From Aminicenans sp964648465 (GTDB taxonomy: Bacteria > Acidobacteriota > Aminicenantia > Aminicenantales > Aminicenantaceae), in assembly GCA_964648465.1 (NCBI GenBank), contig CAZYMU010000003.1:49970-113969 (forward strand): a DNA stretch of 64,000 nt, written 5' to 3'. A program made the translations under genes and the position numbers. Positions 8,737-17,689 of this stretch are shown piece by piece. Under the pieces are notes generated by a model. That model was not told the DNA's origin. It worked only from the letters and a program-made list of their open reading frames with translations, and searched no databases. Positions within the stretch are counted from its first letter, which is position 1; each line of letters opens with the position of its first letter.

Positions 8737-9164
8737 TGAAAATAATTACAATAATAGAGGTTGAAGAAACCGCATTTAGACTTGCCAAAGAATTACTTGC
8801 TCTAAATGAGCCTATCCCTAATTTTTCAACTCGTTTTCCTAACATATTAGAAAGTTGCCTCATAACTCCATTTCAAAGTTTTTCTCTCAAACAACTTTAT
8901 CCAGGCTTTATATCTAAAGCTAGTATACTGTTCTATTTAATGACAAAGAATCATCCCTTTCAAAATGGAAATAAGCGTATTGCGCTTACTACACTATTGG
9001 TTTTTCTTTACATGAATAAAAAATGGATAAAAGTAGATTTACAAGAATTATTAAATTTTGCAACTTGGGTTGCGTCAAGCCCTGCTCAATTTAATGAAGA
9101 AGTTGTAAAAGCAATCGAAAAATTCTTGAAAAAACATGTTATCAAGTTAAATTCAAATTCTTAA
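8736..9164 (+). CDS. Fic/Doc family toxin
   Basis: A 142-residue protein with GTG start overlapping the antitoxin stop. It carries the Fic core HPFQNGNKRIAL at about residues 72-83, matching HxFxxGNxRxA, in the short Doc-like context of about 120-140 residues. Fic proteins transfer AMP, and Doc phosphorylates EF-Tu, from nucleotide substrates; the conserved His and the anion-binding loop are both present, so it should be catalytically competent. The neighbouring HTH protein is the presumed antitoxin. No separate inhibitory (S/T)xxxE(G/N) motif was evident in this chain. A death-on-curing toxin is most likely. Confidence 0.85.
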   Translation: MKIITIIEVEETAFRLAKELLALNEPIPNFSTRFPNILESCLITPFQSFSLKQLYPGFISKASILFYLMTKNHPFQNGNKRIALTTLLVFLYMNKKWIKVDLQELLNFATWVASSPAQFNEEVVKAIEKFLKKHVIKLNSNS

Positions 9165-9333
9165 GAATTAATTTAAAATATATCAGTGAGTTGCATAGGT
9201 CTGATCCTATTCAGAATTTCCCACCATACTATTCACTCTACCCTATTCACCATAACCTGAGTTCAGTAGCCCGCACCGTTGACGAACAGAACAGCAGTGA
9301 TGAGCTCATGGGTTTTTGAGTGGCCATACGCTA

Positions 9334-9753
9334 TTAAAAGATTGTTTTTACCACCTCTGGCAGAGGCTTGATCTTTTCGGCCTTATAATCATAACAGACC
9401 ATGCCGGTCTCAGATAGAGCGATATTCTGGCTGTCGGCAGGGCGGTTTATCCGGTAAAACAGGCGGAATCCGCTGCGAGTAGGTTCTCCAGCTGCTACCT
9501 CGATCTTTAAAGTATCCCCTGCATATGCCTCGCCTTGAAACATAAGGGCTGCGTCAGCCATAATAAGAGAGACACCACCACAGTCTATCTCAGTAAAATC
9601 AAAATCTTCCAGAAAAGCTGCGCGGGCCTCATGAACAAGAGCTAAGAGCTTGTCATTTCCCAGGTGGCCTCCGTAGTTTAAGTCAGTGACTCGGACGACG
9701 ATCTCTGTGCTAAATGGATATGAATCTAAAGGTTTAAGTTTTATACGGGGCAT
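9334..9753 (-). CDS. Acyl-CoA thioesterase, 4HBT hotdog fold
   Basis: A 139-residue single-hotdog protein. The region VTDLNYGGHLGNDKLLALVHEAR (residues ~22-44) corresponds to the 4HBT active-site loop and long central helix (usual form TDxxxxGHxNNxxY), followed by the family's strand pattern (DAALMFQGEAYAGDTLKIEV, then FRLFYRI). Such proteins hydrolyse acyl-CoA thioesters in the cytoplasm. The usual catalytic Asp position is occupied by Asp in TDLN. It is a single gene; no operon partner is evident. Confidence 0.85.
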   Translation of the reverse strand: MPRIKLKPLDSYPFSTEIVVRVTDLNYGGHLGNDKLLALVHEARAAFLEDFDFTEIDCGGVSLIMADAALMFQGEAYAGDTLKIEVAAGEPTRSGFRLFYRINRPADSQNIALSETGMVCYDYKAEKIKPLPEVVKTIF

Positions 9754-10037
9754 AGTCTATCTCCTCTCTTTTGTTTTCATATTTATTAATAAAGACGATT
9801 ATAGCCACATAACCGCTTGTCATCAAACCCTAAAACCAATACTTAGTAGAAGATAAGCAGATCGGAATAGGATGGATATGAGGGTATAGCTGCGATCCCT
9901 TCAGATTTTTAACTCCATTCTTCGTCAGCTTTTTTCGGCTTCTGCATAATTCTCCCCGTCCGTTGGTCAGGCCTGTGTAACTGACTCTATTCCCAAAAGA
10001 GAACCGTCCCCGATTAAAAATCTCTGTAAAATCTGTA

Positions 10038-10066
10038 TTGAGCATATAACTGTAATATACTAAAAT
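10038..10066 (+). promoter_or_regulatory. Candidate sigma-70 promoter
   Basis: TTGAGC (10038-10043) and TAAAAT (10061-10066) are separated by exactly 17 bases and lie about 26 bases upstream of the ATG of the membrane protein gene. Confidence 0.5.
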
Positions 10067-10091
10067 AATATAAAGTACTATTAATTTGGTT

Positions 10092-10505
10092 ATGAAATAT
10101 CTAATTTTATTTTTCATGTACAGCTTTTTTGGGATTGCTATTGAAGTATTTTTTACTTCTATACATGATTATATCAAGTATAAAGACATCTCTTTTAGTG
10201 GCAGGTCTTACCTATGGATGTTTCCACTTTATGGAGGTTTGGGCTTAATAATCGAACCATTATATAATTCTATTAAATTCATTCCTTTTATATTTAGAGG
10301 CTTTATTTATCTTTTTGTCATTATTGCAGGAGAATTTATATATGGATATATACTGAAGCTTACTATCAAGAAATGTCCCTGGGAATACAAGACAAAATGG
10401 ACAATAATGGGACTTGTAAAATTAACTTATATACCATTTTGGTTAATATTTGGTTATTTATCAGAACTATTATACAGAGGATTTATTTCTGTTACTATTT
10501 ATTAA
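10092..10505 (+). CDS. Integral membrane protein resembling PF06541 (putative ABC-transporter type IV)
   Basis: A 137-residue protein with about four hydrophobic segments. The start region YSFFGIAIEVFF and the loop SGRSYLWMFPLYGGLGL match the pattern of the PF06541 family (a GxxxE first helix, then xGxxxGPWxPIYG), whose function is unproven. I chose the ATG at 10092; a TTG at 10086 is in frame. A good promoter lies just upstream. It is very AT-rich compared with the neighbouring thioesterase gene, a possible sign of transfer. Confidence 0.65.
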   Translation: MKYLILFFMYSFFGIAIEVFFTSIHDYIKYKDISFSGRSYLWMFPLYGGLGLIIEPLYNSIKFIPFIFRGFIYLFVIIAGEFIYGYILKLTIKKCPWEYKTKWTIMGLVKLTYIPFWLIFGYLSELLYRGFISVTIY

Positions 10506-10671
10506 TAAACAAAATTCGCTTGCAGATACTTTTGTATCAGAGGCAAACATAACAGAAATACCCTATTTAGACTATAAGTCTGACCCTATTTACTATTTAT
10601 GCTATTTATATATATTTATCAATATGGCAAAGACCATGCCTTCTTCTAGCGGAATACCGAGCGGATTTTTT

Positions 10672-12630
10672 TTAATGAATATAGCCTAAGGCTTTCAACT
10701 GCTCTTTCAATTTTTCATCTATTTCAGGTCTGGATGTTTTTCTTTTCTTTGCCTTGGTGTAGATTTCATTAATTTGCTGGATTATCTGATTAACAAGTAC
10801 GGCTTTTTCATCAGCTGTGTTTTTAATTTCAAGCGCATCTTTTTTTAAATCATAAAGTTCAACAGGTATTAAAGCAGGAGGAGGATAGAGAAAAAAATCC
10901 AGATCTTTCGAGCTGAATCTTTTATTAAGAATGAGTTTATTTTTTCCAATATTAATGGAGATTTTCTGTGGAATACGGGAATTCAAAACATTACTTCCTA
11001 AGTCTGCTAAAAATGTTCTATCTCCTCTTTCTTTTCCTTTTGTCAGAGGAGATAAACTTCTGCCATCGATACTTAAATCAGAAAAATCTATCCCCATCTC
11101 CTCCAAGATGGTCGGCATGACATCTACAAGAGAGACAATATCTCCGATCTCTTTTCCTTTAAATTTCGATCCTGGAAATTTAATGATGAGTGGAACTTTC
11201 AGAGATTCATCATAAAGACTATGCCCATGTCCCCATCCCATATGATCATAAAACTCCTCGCCATGGTCACTGGTGAAGATGATCATCGTCTGATCGTAAA
11301 GCTGCATTTCTTTAAGTTTCTCTATAAGGGGCCCTATAAATTTTTCATCCGTGTATCGGATTTCTCCATCATATAGGTCGATAATATTCTGGCGTTCTCC
11401 CTCAGTAATTTTCTTAAAAAGGCCCGGCTTCCCACCAAGATAGTTGACTAAATTTATGTATCTCCATTTAGCTCCTTCCTTAAGAAACATCGTTTTATAT
11501 GGGTAGGGACAGGCATAAGGATTATGAGTCTGATAAGTATGGAGAAAAAGGAAAAAATTCTTGTTTTTCTCATTATCAAGCCATTCTGATACAGCACGAA
11601 ATAAAAGTTCAGCTGAATCCTGCTGAAAAATTCCTCCTATTCCATCACGATATGTGTCAAAACCTTTGGAGAATCCATAAACAGAGCTGACAAATCCTCC
11701 TCCAGTGAAAGAAGAACAAAGAAAATAATTCTGCCGTAAGATATCAGCCAGGGTGAGGATGGCAGGGTCCATTTTCTCTTTGTCATAATAGACTTGATGA
11801 TGAACTCCGTGCAGTGAGGTCAAAAGCGAGATGTGAGAAGGAAGAGTCCATGGCGAAGAAGCATATGTATTGAGGAACAATGTGCTGTCTGAAGCTAGGG
11901 AATTAATATTAGGGCTAGTGTTCCTATCATATCCATAACAACCCAAGTGATCAGCTCTTAGAGTATCAATGGAAATTAGGATAACATTACGAAGGCTTTT
12001 TTCATTCCTATAAAGGACCGGATTATACCAAAAGGAAAAATTATGTTCTTTACCTTCCGTAACAAGCAACATCTCTACATTTTCCTTAGTATGAGGAATA
12101 TCGATACAATACTTGTAGAAAGAATGTCTTTCATCTTTGGAAGGAAATGAAAGGTGTTTTTGAAAAATTGTCTTTTTTCTTCCTTTTATTTTAAGGGAAA
12201 CTATAAAAGTAGTGCCTTTTTCTTCGTTTCCAGAAGATTTGATAAGTTCTTCTAAGTTTTCGTCCCTGACATTGCCGATCCCAAATTCTAATACAGAATT
12301 TTCTGGAATATTAAGATTAAAGCTGAATTTACTCTTTGGAGGGGAAAAAAGCACGTTTATCTCTGTTCCACCAAGTTTTAGTTTTCTCTTTATTCCAAAA
12401 GGATTGTCTCCAGAGCCTAAATCCGAAATTGGGTAAGACTTTAAAGGGAAAAACTTAGATGATTCTTCCGGTTTTTGGGGAACTTGAATTAGTGGTGAAT
12501 GGAGAATATTTTCTTTATTAAGATTATCAATTAATCTGTAGAATTTAAATTCGGATAAAGGGGATTTTGCACAATTACTCAGGAAAAACAAGGAAAACAA
12601 AATTATAAGATTACTCTTTTTTATGAACAT
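10672..12630 (-). CDS. Sulfatase/LTA-synthase-like lipoprotein (alkaline phosphatase superfamily)
   Basis: A 652-residue protein with a lipoprotein signal (FFLSNC, Cys at ~20), hence probably anchored on the periplasmic side. An N-terminal beta domain (~40-215) precedes a sulfatase-fold domain: ILISIDTLRADHLGCYGY holds the metal-binding Asp, WTLPSHISLLTS the nucleophile region, and FTSDHGEEFYDHMGWGHGHSLYDE the other metal ligands. In place of the CxPSR of formylglycine sulfatases it has TLPSH, so a Thr nucleophile as in phosphoethanolamine transferases and lipoteichoic-acid synthase-like enzymes is more likely than a true sulfatase. Substrate unknown. Confidence 0.85.
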   Translation of the reverse strand: MFIKKSNLIILFSLFFLSNCAKSPLSEFKFYRLIDNLNKENILHSPLIQVPQKPEESSKFFPLKSYPISDLGSGDNPFGIKRKLKLGGTEINVLFSPPKSKFSFNLNIPENSVLEFGIGNVRDENLEELIKSSGNEEKGTTFIVSLKIKGRKKTIFQKHLSFPSKDERHSFYKYCIDIPHTKENVEMLLVTEGKEHNFSFWYNPVLYRNEKSLRNVILISIDTLRADHLGCYGYDRNTSPNINSLASDSTLFLNTYASSPWTLPSHISLLTSLHGVHHQVYYDKEKMDPAILTLADILRQNYFLCSSFTGGGFVSSVYGFSKGFDTYRDGIGGIFQQDSAELLFRAVSEWLDNEKNKNFFLFLHTYQTHNPYACPYPYKTMFLKEGAKWRYINLVNYLGGKPGLFKKITEGERQNIIDLYDGEIRYTDEKFIGPLIEKLKEMQLYDQTMIIFTSDHGEEFYDHMGWGHGHSLYDESLKVPLIIKFPGSKFKGKEIGDIVSLVDVMPTILEEMGIDFSDLSIDGRSLSPLTKGKERGDRTFLADLGSNVLNSRIPQKISINIGKNKLILNKRFSSKDLDFFLYPPPALIPVELYDLKKDALEIKNTADEKAVLVNQIIQQINEIYTKAKKRKTSRPEIDEKLKEQLKALGYIH

Positions 12631-12702
12631 CCTAATGCCAAATAGTATTTTAATCGATTTAATCTATGTATTCAATGTTTCAATCTATAATTTGGTAGTC
12701 TC

Positions 12703-15105
12703 CTATTTTTTCTTCTTGTGAAAACGCTGTAGGATACTCAGGGCGATAAGAAGCGGTCCGTTATAAGCGGCAGCAGCGCCTGCGGTAAACCCAATATTAC
12801 TTCCATTTAGCATTTTGACCCAGGAGCCAAACTGTTTGTCATTAATCAAGTAAGTCCAGGTGGATGATGGGCCTTTGAGATTCTTTTTTTTCAGGTCAAC
12901 ACCGTCCACTGTTATCTCTAGGTTATTTAATGTTTCTGTGATCCTGTTGTCGATAATCTGTTCCAGGTCAAGAAAGGCATCTACGATTATTCTATGAAAT
13001 TCATTCAGAGGAGACTCCCCAGCTACACTAACAAGATGGATGCTCTCCCGTACATCGTTGATTTTAGCCAGGTGTTCGGACCAGCCCTGGTCTATATGTA
13101 AAAGATTGATCTGCTGTTCGAGTTTAAACAAACGCTTTTTCCCCAGTTGAGAACTAAGAAGCGCATATTTATCAGGAAAACTCTCGGCAAGCATGCTTTT
13201 CCGTGAATTTCCTGTCAGAACATCGCGGCGCCGTTGATACATTCTTTTTCGGTGATGTTCCACCAAGGAGGAATATTCCCAGAGTGTTTTGCGTATATCG
13301 AAATTCTGCCCCTCTACGATACGCTGTCCCCGGGCGATCTCCCGGTTTACAATGGGATGATCAATGACCTTGCTTTTTCCCTTTAATCGCAAGCCTGATG
13401 GGATAAGCCTGTCGATCCTGTAACGTTCGATCAGGTCATCTTCCAGGCTGATAATAAAACGGGATTCTCCGGGATCCCCTTGACGGCCGGCACGTCCGCG
13501 CAACTGGCAGTCGATACGGATGCTCTCATGGCGGTTGGTGCCGATTACATACAAGCCTCCCAAGGCAACGACACTGTCCCTTTCCTGTTCATCATCTCCC
13601 CCGAGTTTTATATCCGTACCGCGTCCTGCCATATTAGTGGATATTGTAACTGCTCCGTGCGCACCCGACCGGGCAATTATTCCAGCTTCCAGCTCATCAT
13701 TTTTAGCATTGAGCACGCAGCAGTTTATGCCGGACTTTATAAGTTTTCCTGCCAGTTTTTCCGATTCTTCCACACTGGCGGTTCCCACCAGTACCGGGCG
13801 GCCGGTAGAATGCGTCTGGACGATCTCTGCAATCAGGGCTTGGCTCTTAGCCTTTTTATCAGTGAATACTATGTCGGGGAGATCCTTCCTGATACAGGGT
13901 CTGTGGGGAGGGATAACCACGACTTTTAGGTCATAGAATGTTTTTAGCTCAGACGCCGCGGATCGAGCAGTAGCTGTCATTCCACAGAGCTTTGGATACA
14001 GACGCATAAAATGCTGCAGCGTTATCAACCCCAGAATGGTACCTCCCTTCTGTAAATTCAGTTTTTCCTTGGCTTCGACCGCAGCTTGAAGCCCGTCCGG
14101 CCAGTGCCGGTCTTTCACAACACGGCCTGTGAATTCATCCACAATCTCGACTTTACCACTGCGTACTATGTAATCCACATCCCGCTGCAGCAGTGCTTCT
14201 GTGTGCAGCGCAAGGTTAATCCTGGTCAGCAGGTCAAAATTTTTCTGCTGAAATAGATTCCCGCATCCGAGCAAAGCTTCGACACATTTTACTCCTTTAT
14301 CTGTTAGAAATACATTACGCTTCCCAGCATCCGTATAGTAATCGATCTCCGGTTCAAGATTTCTCGCTATTTTGGCCGGATGAAAAGAAGTTGCCGTTAC
14401 TTCTTCAGTCATCCCGGCGATAACCAGCGGAACCCGGGCTTCATCGATAAGAAGCGAGTCAGCCTCATCAACAATGGCAAAATGAAAGGGACGATGAACC
14501 TGGTTACCTGACTCATAACAGAGATTATCCCGCAGGAAATCAAACCCGGCTTCTTTGGCTGTGGAATATGTGATATCCGCATTATAAGCCTTTCGTCTTT
14601 CTTTGCGTCCTTGTCCCTCCTGGATATACCCGACGCTTAACCCAAGGAACCGGTATATCGGGCCCATCCAGGCTGCATCCCGCCGGGCCAGGTAATCATT
14701 AAAAGTATGAACATGCACTCCACGTCCGGACAGAGCATTTAAATAAGCCGGGAAGACCGCAGCCAGAGTCTTGCCTTCACCTGTCTGCATTTCGACCAAT
14801 CTTCCCCTGTGCATAGCAATTCCGGCCATTACCTGGACATCAAAAGGACATAGACCAATGGTTCGTCGGGAGGCCTCGCGTACTAGGGCATAGGCCTCGT
14901 TTAGAAGCTCATTCAATGGGGTTCCTTCTCTGGCCCGGGTCTTTATACCGGCAGATCGCTTTTGCAGTGACGCATCCGTTTCCCTGGCCATGCATTGTTT
15001 ATTGATCAATCTGAGCTGCCTGCGGTATTCACTGAGGTCAAGCTCTATCGGGATCCCGCTCAATTTATTAAAAGTATCCTTGATTCTTATGAAATCTAAT
15101 TTCAT
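12703..15105 (-). CDS. SecA paralogue (accessory-type preprotein translocase ATPase)
   Basis: About 800 residues with the SecA core: Walker A MQTGEGKT at ~106-113, DEAD-box VDEADSLLIDEARVPLVIAG near 215, the preprotein cross-linking region, TSVEES-like TASVEESEKLA, and the helicase motif TISTNMAGRGTDIKLGG followed by QLRGRAGRQGDPG. It is shorter than housekeeping SecA (about 840-1000), has no C-terminal zinc-binding CxC...CH/CC tail, and ends in a hydrophobic Ala/Gly stretch plus KKKK, which could contact membrane. I favour ATG 15105 (GAGG nine bases upstream) over GTG 15120. It could be a SecA2-like exporter of special substrates; no accessory SecY is nearby. Confidence 0.85.
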   Translation of the reverse strand: MKLDFIRIKDTFNKLSGIPIELDLSEYRRQLRLINKQCMARETDASLQKRSAGIKTRAREGTPLNELLNEAYALVREASRRTIGLCPFDVQVMAGIAMHRGRLVEMQTGEGKTLAAVFPAYLNALSGRGVHVHTFNDYLARRDAAWMGPIYRFLGLSVGYIQEGQGRKERRKAYNADITYSTAKEAGFDFLRDNLCYESGNQVHRPFHFAIVDEADSLLIDEARVPLVIAGMTEEVTATSFHPAKIARNLEPEIDYYTDAGKRNVFLTDKGVKCVEALLGCGNLFQQKNFDLLTRINLALHTEALLQRDVDYIVRSGKVEIVDEFTGRVVKDRHWPDGLQAAVEAKEKLNLQKGGTILGLITLQHFMRLYPKLCGMTATARSAASELKTFYDLKVVVIPPHRPCIRKDLPDIVFTDKKAKSQALIAEIVQTHSTGRPVLVGTASVEESEKLAGKLIKSGINCCVLNAKNDELEAGIIARSGAHGAVTISTNMAGRGTDIKLGGDDEQERDSVVALGGLYVIGTNRHESIRIDCQLRGRAGRQGDPGESRFIISLEDDLIERYRIDRLIPSGLRLKGKSKVIDHPIVNREIARGQRIVEGQNFDIRKTLWEYSSLVEHHRKRMYQRRRDVLTGNSRKSMLAESFPDKYALLSSQLGKKRLFKLEQQINLLHIDQGWSEHLAKINDVRESIHLVSVAGESPLNEFHRIIVDAFLDLEQIIDNRITETLNNLEITVDGVDLKKKNLKGPSSTWTYLINDKQFGSWVKMLNGSNIGFTAGAAAAYNGPLLIALSILQRFHKKKK

Positions 15106-15164
15106 CTTAATAATCCTCACATTAAATCTCTTTGGGTAGATAGAAAAAGTATAGAGAGGAATAT

Positions 15165-15401
15165 TTATGCGGGAGGATCCCGGGAGGAAGAAAACCTGTA
15201 TATATGTTGCGGTTTCAGAGTAATTAAAGGAAAACTTTCCCGGAAGAAATAGATCAGTAAAAGATAAAAAAGAAATGGTAAGAATAAAAGAAGGGGAGGA
15301 AGAATAAAAGCAAGGATAAAGAACAGGGGATAAAGAAACAACTGATCTCGACCAGGTAAGGCATTTACTTCAAACCTGAATCCGCTGTTTTTTTCAACCA
15401 T
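15165..15401 (-). CDS. Small membrane protein upstream of SecA paralogue
   Basis: A 78-residue frame with a very hydrophobic centre (residues 22-52, two closely spaced helices rich in Leu, Phe and Pro) and polar ends. A perfect TATAAT (15414-15409 on this strand) lies only eight bases upstream of the ATG, so its transcript would be nearly leaderless. It precedes the SecA paralogue by 59 bases and may be co-transcribed with it. I do not recognise a family. Confidence 0.5.
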   Translation of the reverse strand: MVEKNSGFRFEVNALPGRDQLFLYPLFFILAFILPPLLLFLPFLFYLLLIYFFRESFPLITLKPQHIYRFSSSRDPPA

Positions 15402-15426
15402 TGATTTTATTATAAGACAATTTTCC

Positions 15427-15624
15427 TTATTTATCCAGCGCCTTTCTGATGGTCCGAATCTCCTCCAGTATTTGATTTAGAATCCCAATGTTTCTTCCCC
15501 CTACAGGAGTTTCTATTGTGCCCAAGGGTTCAGAAACCGGATGAAGAATTTTTAATTTGTCGAACAGTCGTTTATGCAGATCCCCGTATTCTATCAAACG
15601 CGCAATACTGCCTTTATATCTCAT
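15427..15624 (-). CDS. Short hypothetical protein
   Basis: A 65-residue soluble-looking frame with mixed charge, ending in a helical segment (LNQILEEIRTIRKALDK). It lies between the M28 peptidase gene and the small membrane protein, on the same strand as both. No strong ribosome-binding site is visible and I recognise no domain. The amino-acid composition looks protein-like, so I list it as possible. Confidence 0.45.
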   Translation of the reverse strand: MRYKGSIARLIEYGDLHKRLFDKLKILHPVSEPLGTIETPVGGRNIGILNQILEEIRTIRKALDK

Positions 15625-15648
15625 GTCAGCATGTGATCCAGCCTGATT

Positions 15649-17319
15649 CTATTGCCTGGCTTCTTCCATTTCTGCATCTCTTTTAGCTTTGAATTCGCAT
15701 CCTTCTTTCCAGTTTGGAAAAGAGGACTCCATTGCCAGTTTGTAACCAACTCTGAAGAGCAGGCGCAGATTGTCAATGGCACCTGAGAGGTCCCAGTCTG
15801 AATTATATTCGTCTGAGGGTTTGTGGTAAGTTTCTGTTATAAATTTCTTCATTTTTGCCTTTGCCCATTCTTCCCCGTGATCTACGCTGTCGATTCCGGA
15901 ACTTGTATAAAGCGCAGGAATGCCCTCTTTGGCAAAACTGAAATGATCTGAGCGGTAAAACATCCCCATTTCCGGGGTTGGGTCCGGGCGAACTCTCCGT
16001 CCCTGCTCTGCGGCGGCCTCTTCAATATAAGCATCGAGTTCTGAATTTCCGTATCCAACAACTGTGATATCTTTCATCTTTCCATAAATATTTAGAGCAT
16101 CCATGTTTATTGCGGCAACTGTTTTTGTTTTTGGATATATCGGGTGGGTAGCATAATAATGTGAACCCAGAAGCCCCTGTTCTTCTCCGGTAACGGCAAG
16201 AAAGAGAATCGAGCGTGAAGGCGGTTTTTTGAGCTGTTTGAAAGCTTCTGCGAGTTCGATAAGGGCGGATGTGCCTGTGGCATTATCACATGCACCATTG
16301 AATATCTGGTCTCCCTCGAGGTTTGGATTTATTCCAAAATGGTCCCAGTGTGCCGTATAAAAAATATACTCATCAGCCCTGTCAGAACCAGGCAGGAGCG
16401 CAATAACATTTCTTGATTTTAATCTATCGATGCTGTTTTTAAGTGTAATAGATGCTTTGAGGCCAAGAGGAAGGGATTTGAAACCCCGTTCTGCTGCGGC
16501 TGATTTTAATTCATCATAATTTTTCCCGGCCATCTTAATGACTAACTGGGAAACTTCAGAGGTCAGCCAACCTTCCACAGCGCAGCGGGATGCATTATCA
16601 TCCTCGGTGACGAGGCTGAATTGTGGGCCTGACCAGCTGTTTTTTACTACTTCCCACGGATAAGCTGCGGGCTTTGTTTCATGAATAATAAAGGCCCCTT
16701 CGGCACCTTGTCTGGCAGCTTCCTCGAACTTGTATGTCCAGCGGCCGTAATAGGTCATTGCGCGTCCATTGAAAAGCTCAGAATTTTTAGTTGCAAAGCC
16801 CGGGTCATTAACTAGTATCACAACAGTTTTCCCATGGACATCGATGCCTTCATAGTCATTCCAGTTGTATTCCGGAGCAACGATGCCGTATCCAACAAAA
16901 ACCATTTCAGAATCTTGTAGAGAGACTTCCTCTTTGACTCTTAATGTTCCTGCCATAAATTCGTTGCCGTAGGAGAATGTATCTGCTTTTTTCTCACCTT
17001 TTATTTTGAGCATTGCTCCTGGATCGGCAGTGATTTCCACCATTGGAACTTCCTGGAAGTAGCTATCGCCATTTCCGGGTTTAAGTCTGAGCTTTTTAAA
17101 TTCTTCCCTTAAGAAGCTGACTGTCTTTCCTTCACCTTTTGAAGCTGGAGCCCTTCCTTCAAAATCATCTGAAGAAAGAATGATAACATCACTGGATAAA
17201 TCGTCTGCTGTGATGCTTTCCAATGCTTGTGTCAGATTTTGATTTTTGTTTGCGCAACTGAAAAGGATTAATACAAGTGCGGCAAGAACTGCCACATACA
17301 GCGTGTATTTTTTAAACAT
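15649..17319 (-). CDS. M28 family metallopeptidase lipoprotein with PA domain
   Basis: A 556-residue protein with a lipoprotein signal (LILFSC). A protease-associated (PA) insert occupies about residues 130-285, where GKTVVILVNDPG and GAEGAFIIHETKPAA are typical. The M28 zinc site follows: YTAHWDHFG (His ligand and catalytic Asp), GACDNATGTSALIELA (bridging Asp), GEEQGLLGS (general base Glu plus Glu ligand), NMDAL and YRSDHFSFAKEGIPA (last His). All ligands look intact, so it is probably an active exported aminopeptidase that releases N-terminal residues from peptides in the periplasm or at the cell surface. AGGG stands before the ATG. Confidence 0.93.
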   Translation of the reverse strand: MFKKYTLYVAVLAALVLILFSCANKNQNLTQALESITADDLSSDVIILSSDDFEGRAPASKGEGKTVSFLREEFKKLRLKPGNGDSYFQEVPMVEITADPGAMLKIKGEKKADTFSYGNEFMAGTLRVKEEVSLQDSEMVFVGYGIVAPEYNWNDYEGIDVHGKTVVILVNDPGFATKNSELFNGRAMTYYGRWTYKFEEAARQGAEGAFIIHETKPAAYPWEVVKNSWSGPQFSLVTEDDNASRCAVEGWLTSEVSQLVIKMAGKNYDELKSAAAERGFKSLPLGLKASITLKNSIDRLKSRNVIALLPGSDRADEYIFYTAHWDHFGINPNLEGDQIFNGACDNATGTSALIELAEAFKQLKKPPSRSILFLAVTGEEQGLLGSHYYATHPIYPKTKTVAAINMDALNIYGKMKDITVVGYGNSELDAYIEEAAAEQGRRVRPDPTPEMGMFYRSDHFSFAKEGIPALYTSSGIDSVDHGEEWAKAKMKKFITETYHKPSDEYNSDWDLSGAIDNLRLLFRVGYKLAMESSFPNWKEGCEFKAKRDAEMEEARQ

Positions 17320-17689
17320 TATTGCCCTACTTAAAATATTTTCAAGCCAGATCTTTCAATGTTTTATTCAAAGACCTGGTATTTATGGCTCTTGTTAAGA
17401 GAGTTTTAAATTATTACTGTGTTCCGAAAATGTCAAGAACAAAAGGCTCAGGAGTTCCATAATTTTTATTGTTTCCTGGATCAGGTCAGATACTTCTAAA
17501 ACACGCAGAATTTGCCCCAGCTAGTCAAAATCAGCTCTCTTTATTGGGAGAACTCCGGCAATATTTGACCTTGATATTTTGCTGTGATATATAGCTTAAA
17601 AACAAATCCGATGTGCTTATATGCTTTAAATTTTACGAGCTTCAAATATTAAAAGAAGAACACTACAATTCGAAGAAACAGGAGGTGTA
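17320..17689. other. Intergenic region between divergent genes
   Basis: This 370-base stretch separates the divergent M28 peptidase and GNAT genes. I see no open frame with coding character. It should hold both promoters, but no strong consensus pair stood out. AGGAGGTG at 17679-17686 is the ribosome-binding site of the acetyltransferase gene. Confidence 0.5.

Noticed and set aside
9830..10117. 95-residue minus-strand open frame
   Set aside because: No ribosome-binding site, no domain, and it overlaps the promoter and start of the membrane protein gene on the other strand.
10450..10689. 79-residue plus-strand frame after the membrane protein gene
   Set aside because: It overlaps the end of the real gene in another frame and has no coding character.
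13480..13936. Two overlapping plus-strand frames of about 140 residues
   Set aside because: Both are shadows of the SecA paralogue, which shows all family motifs on the minus strand.
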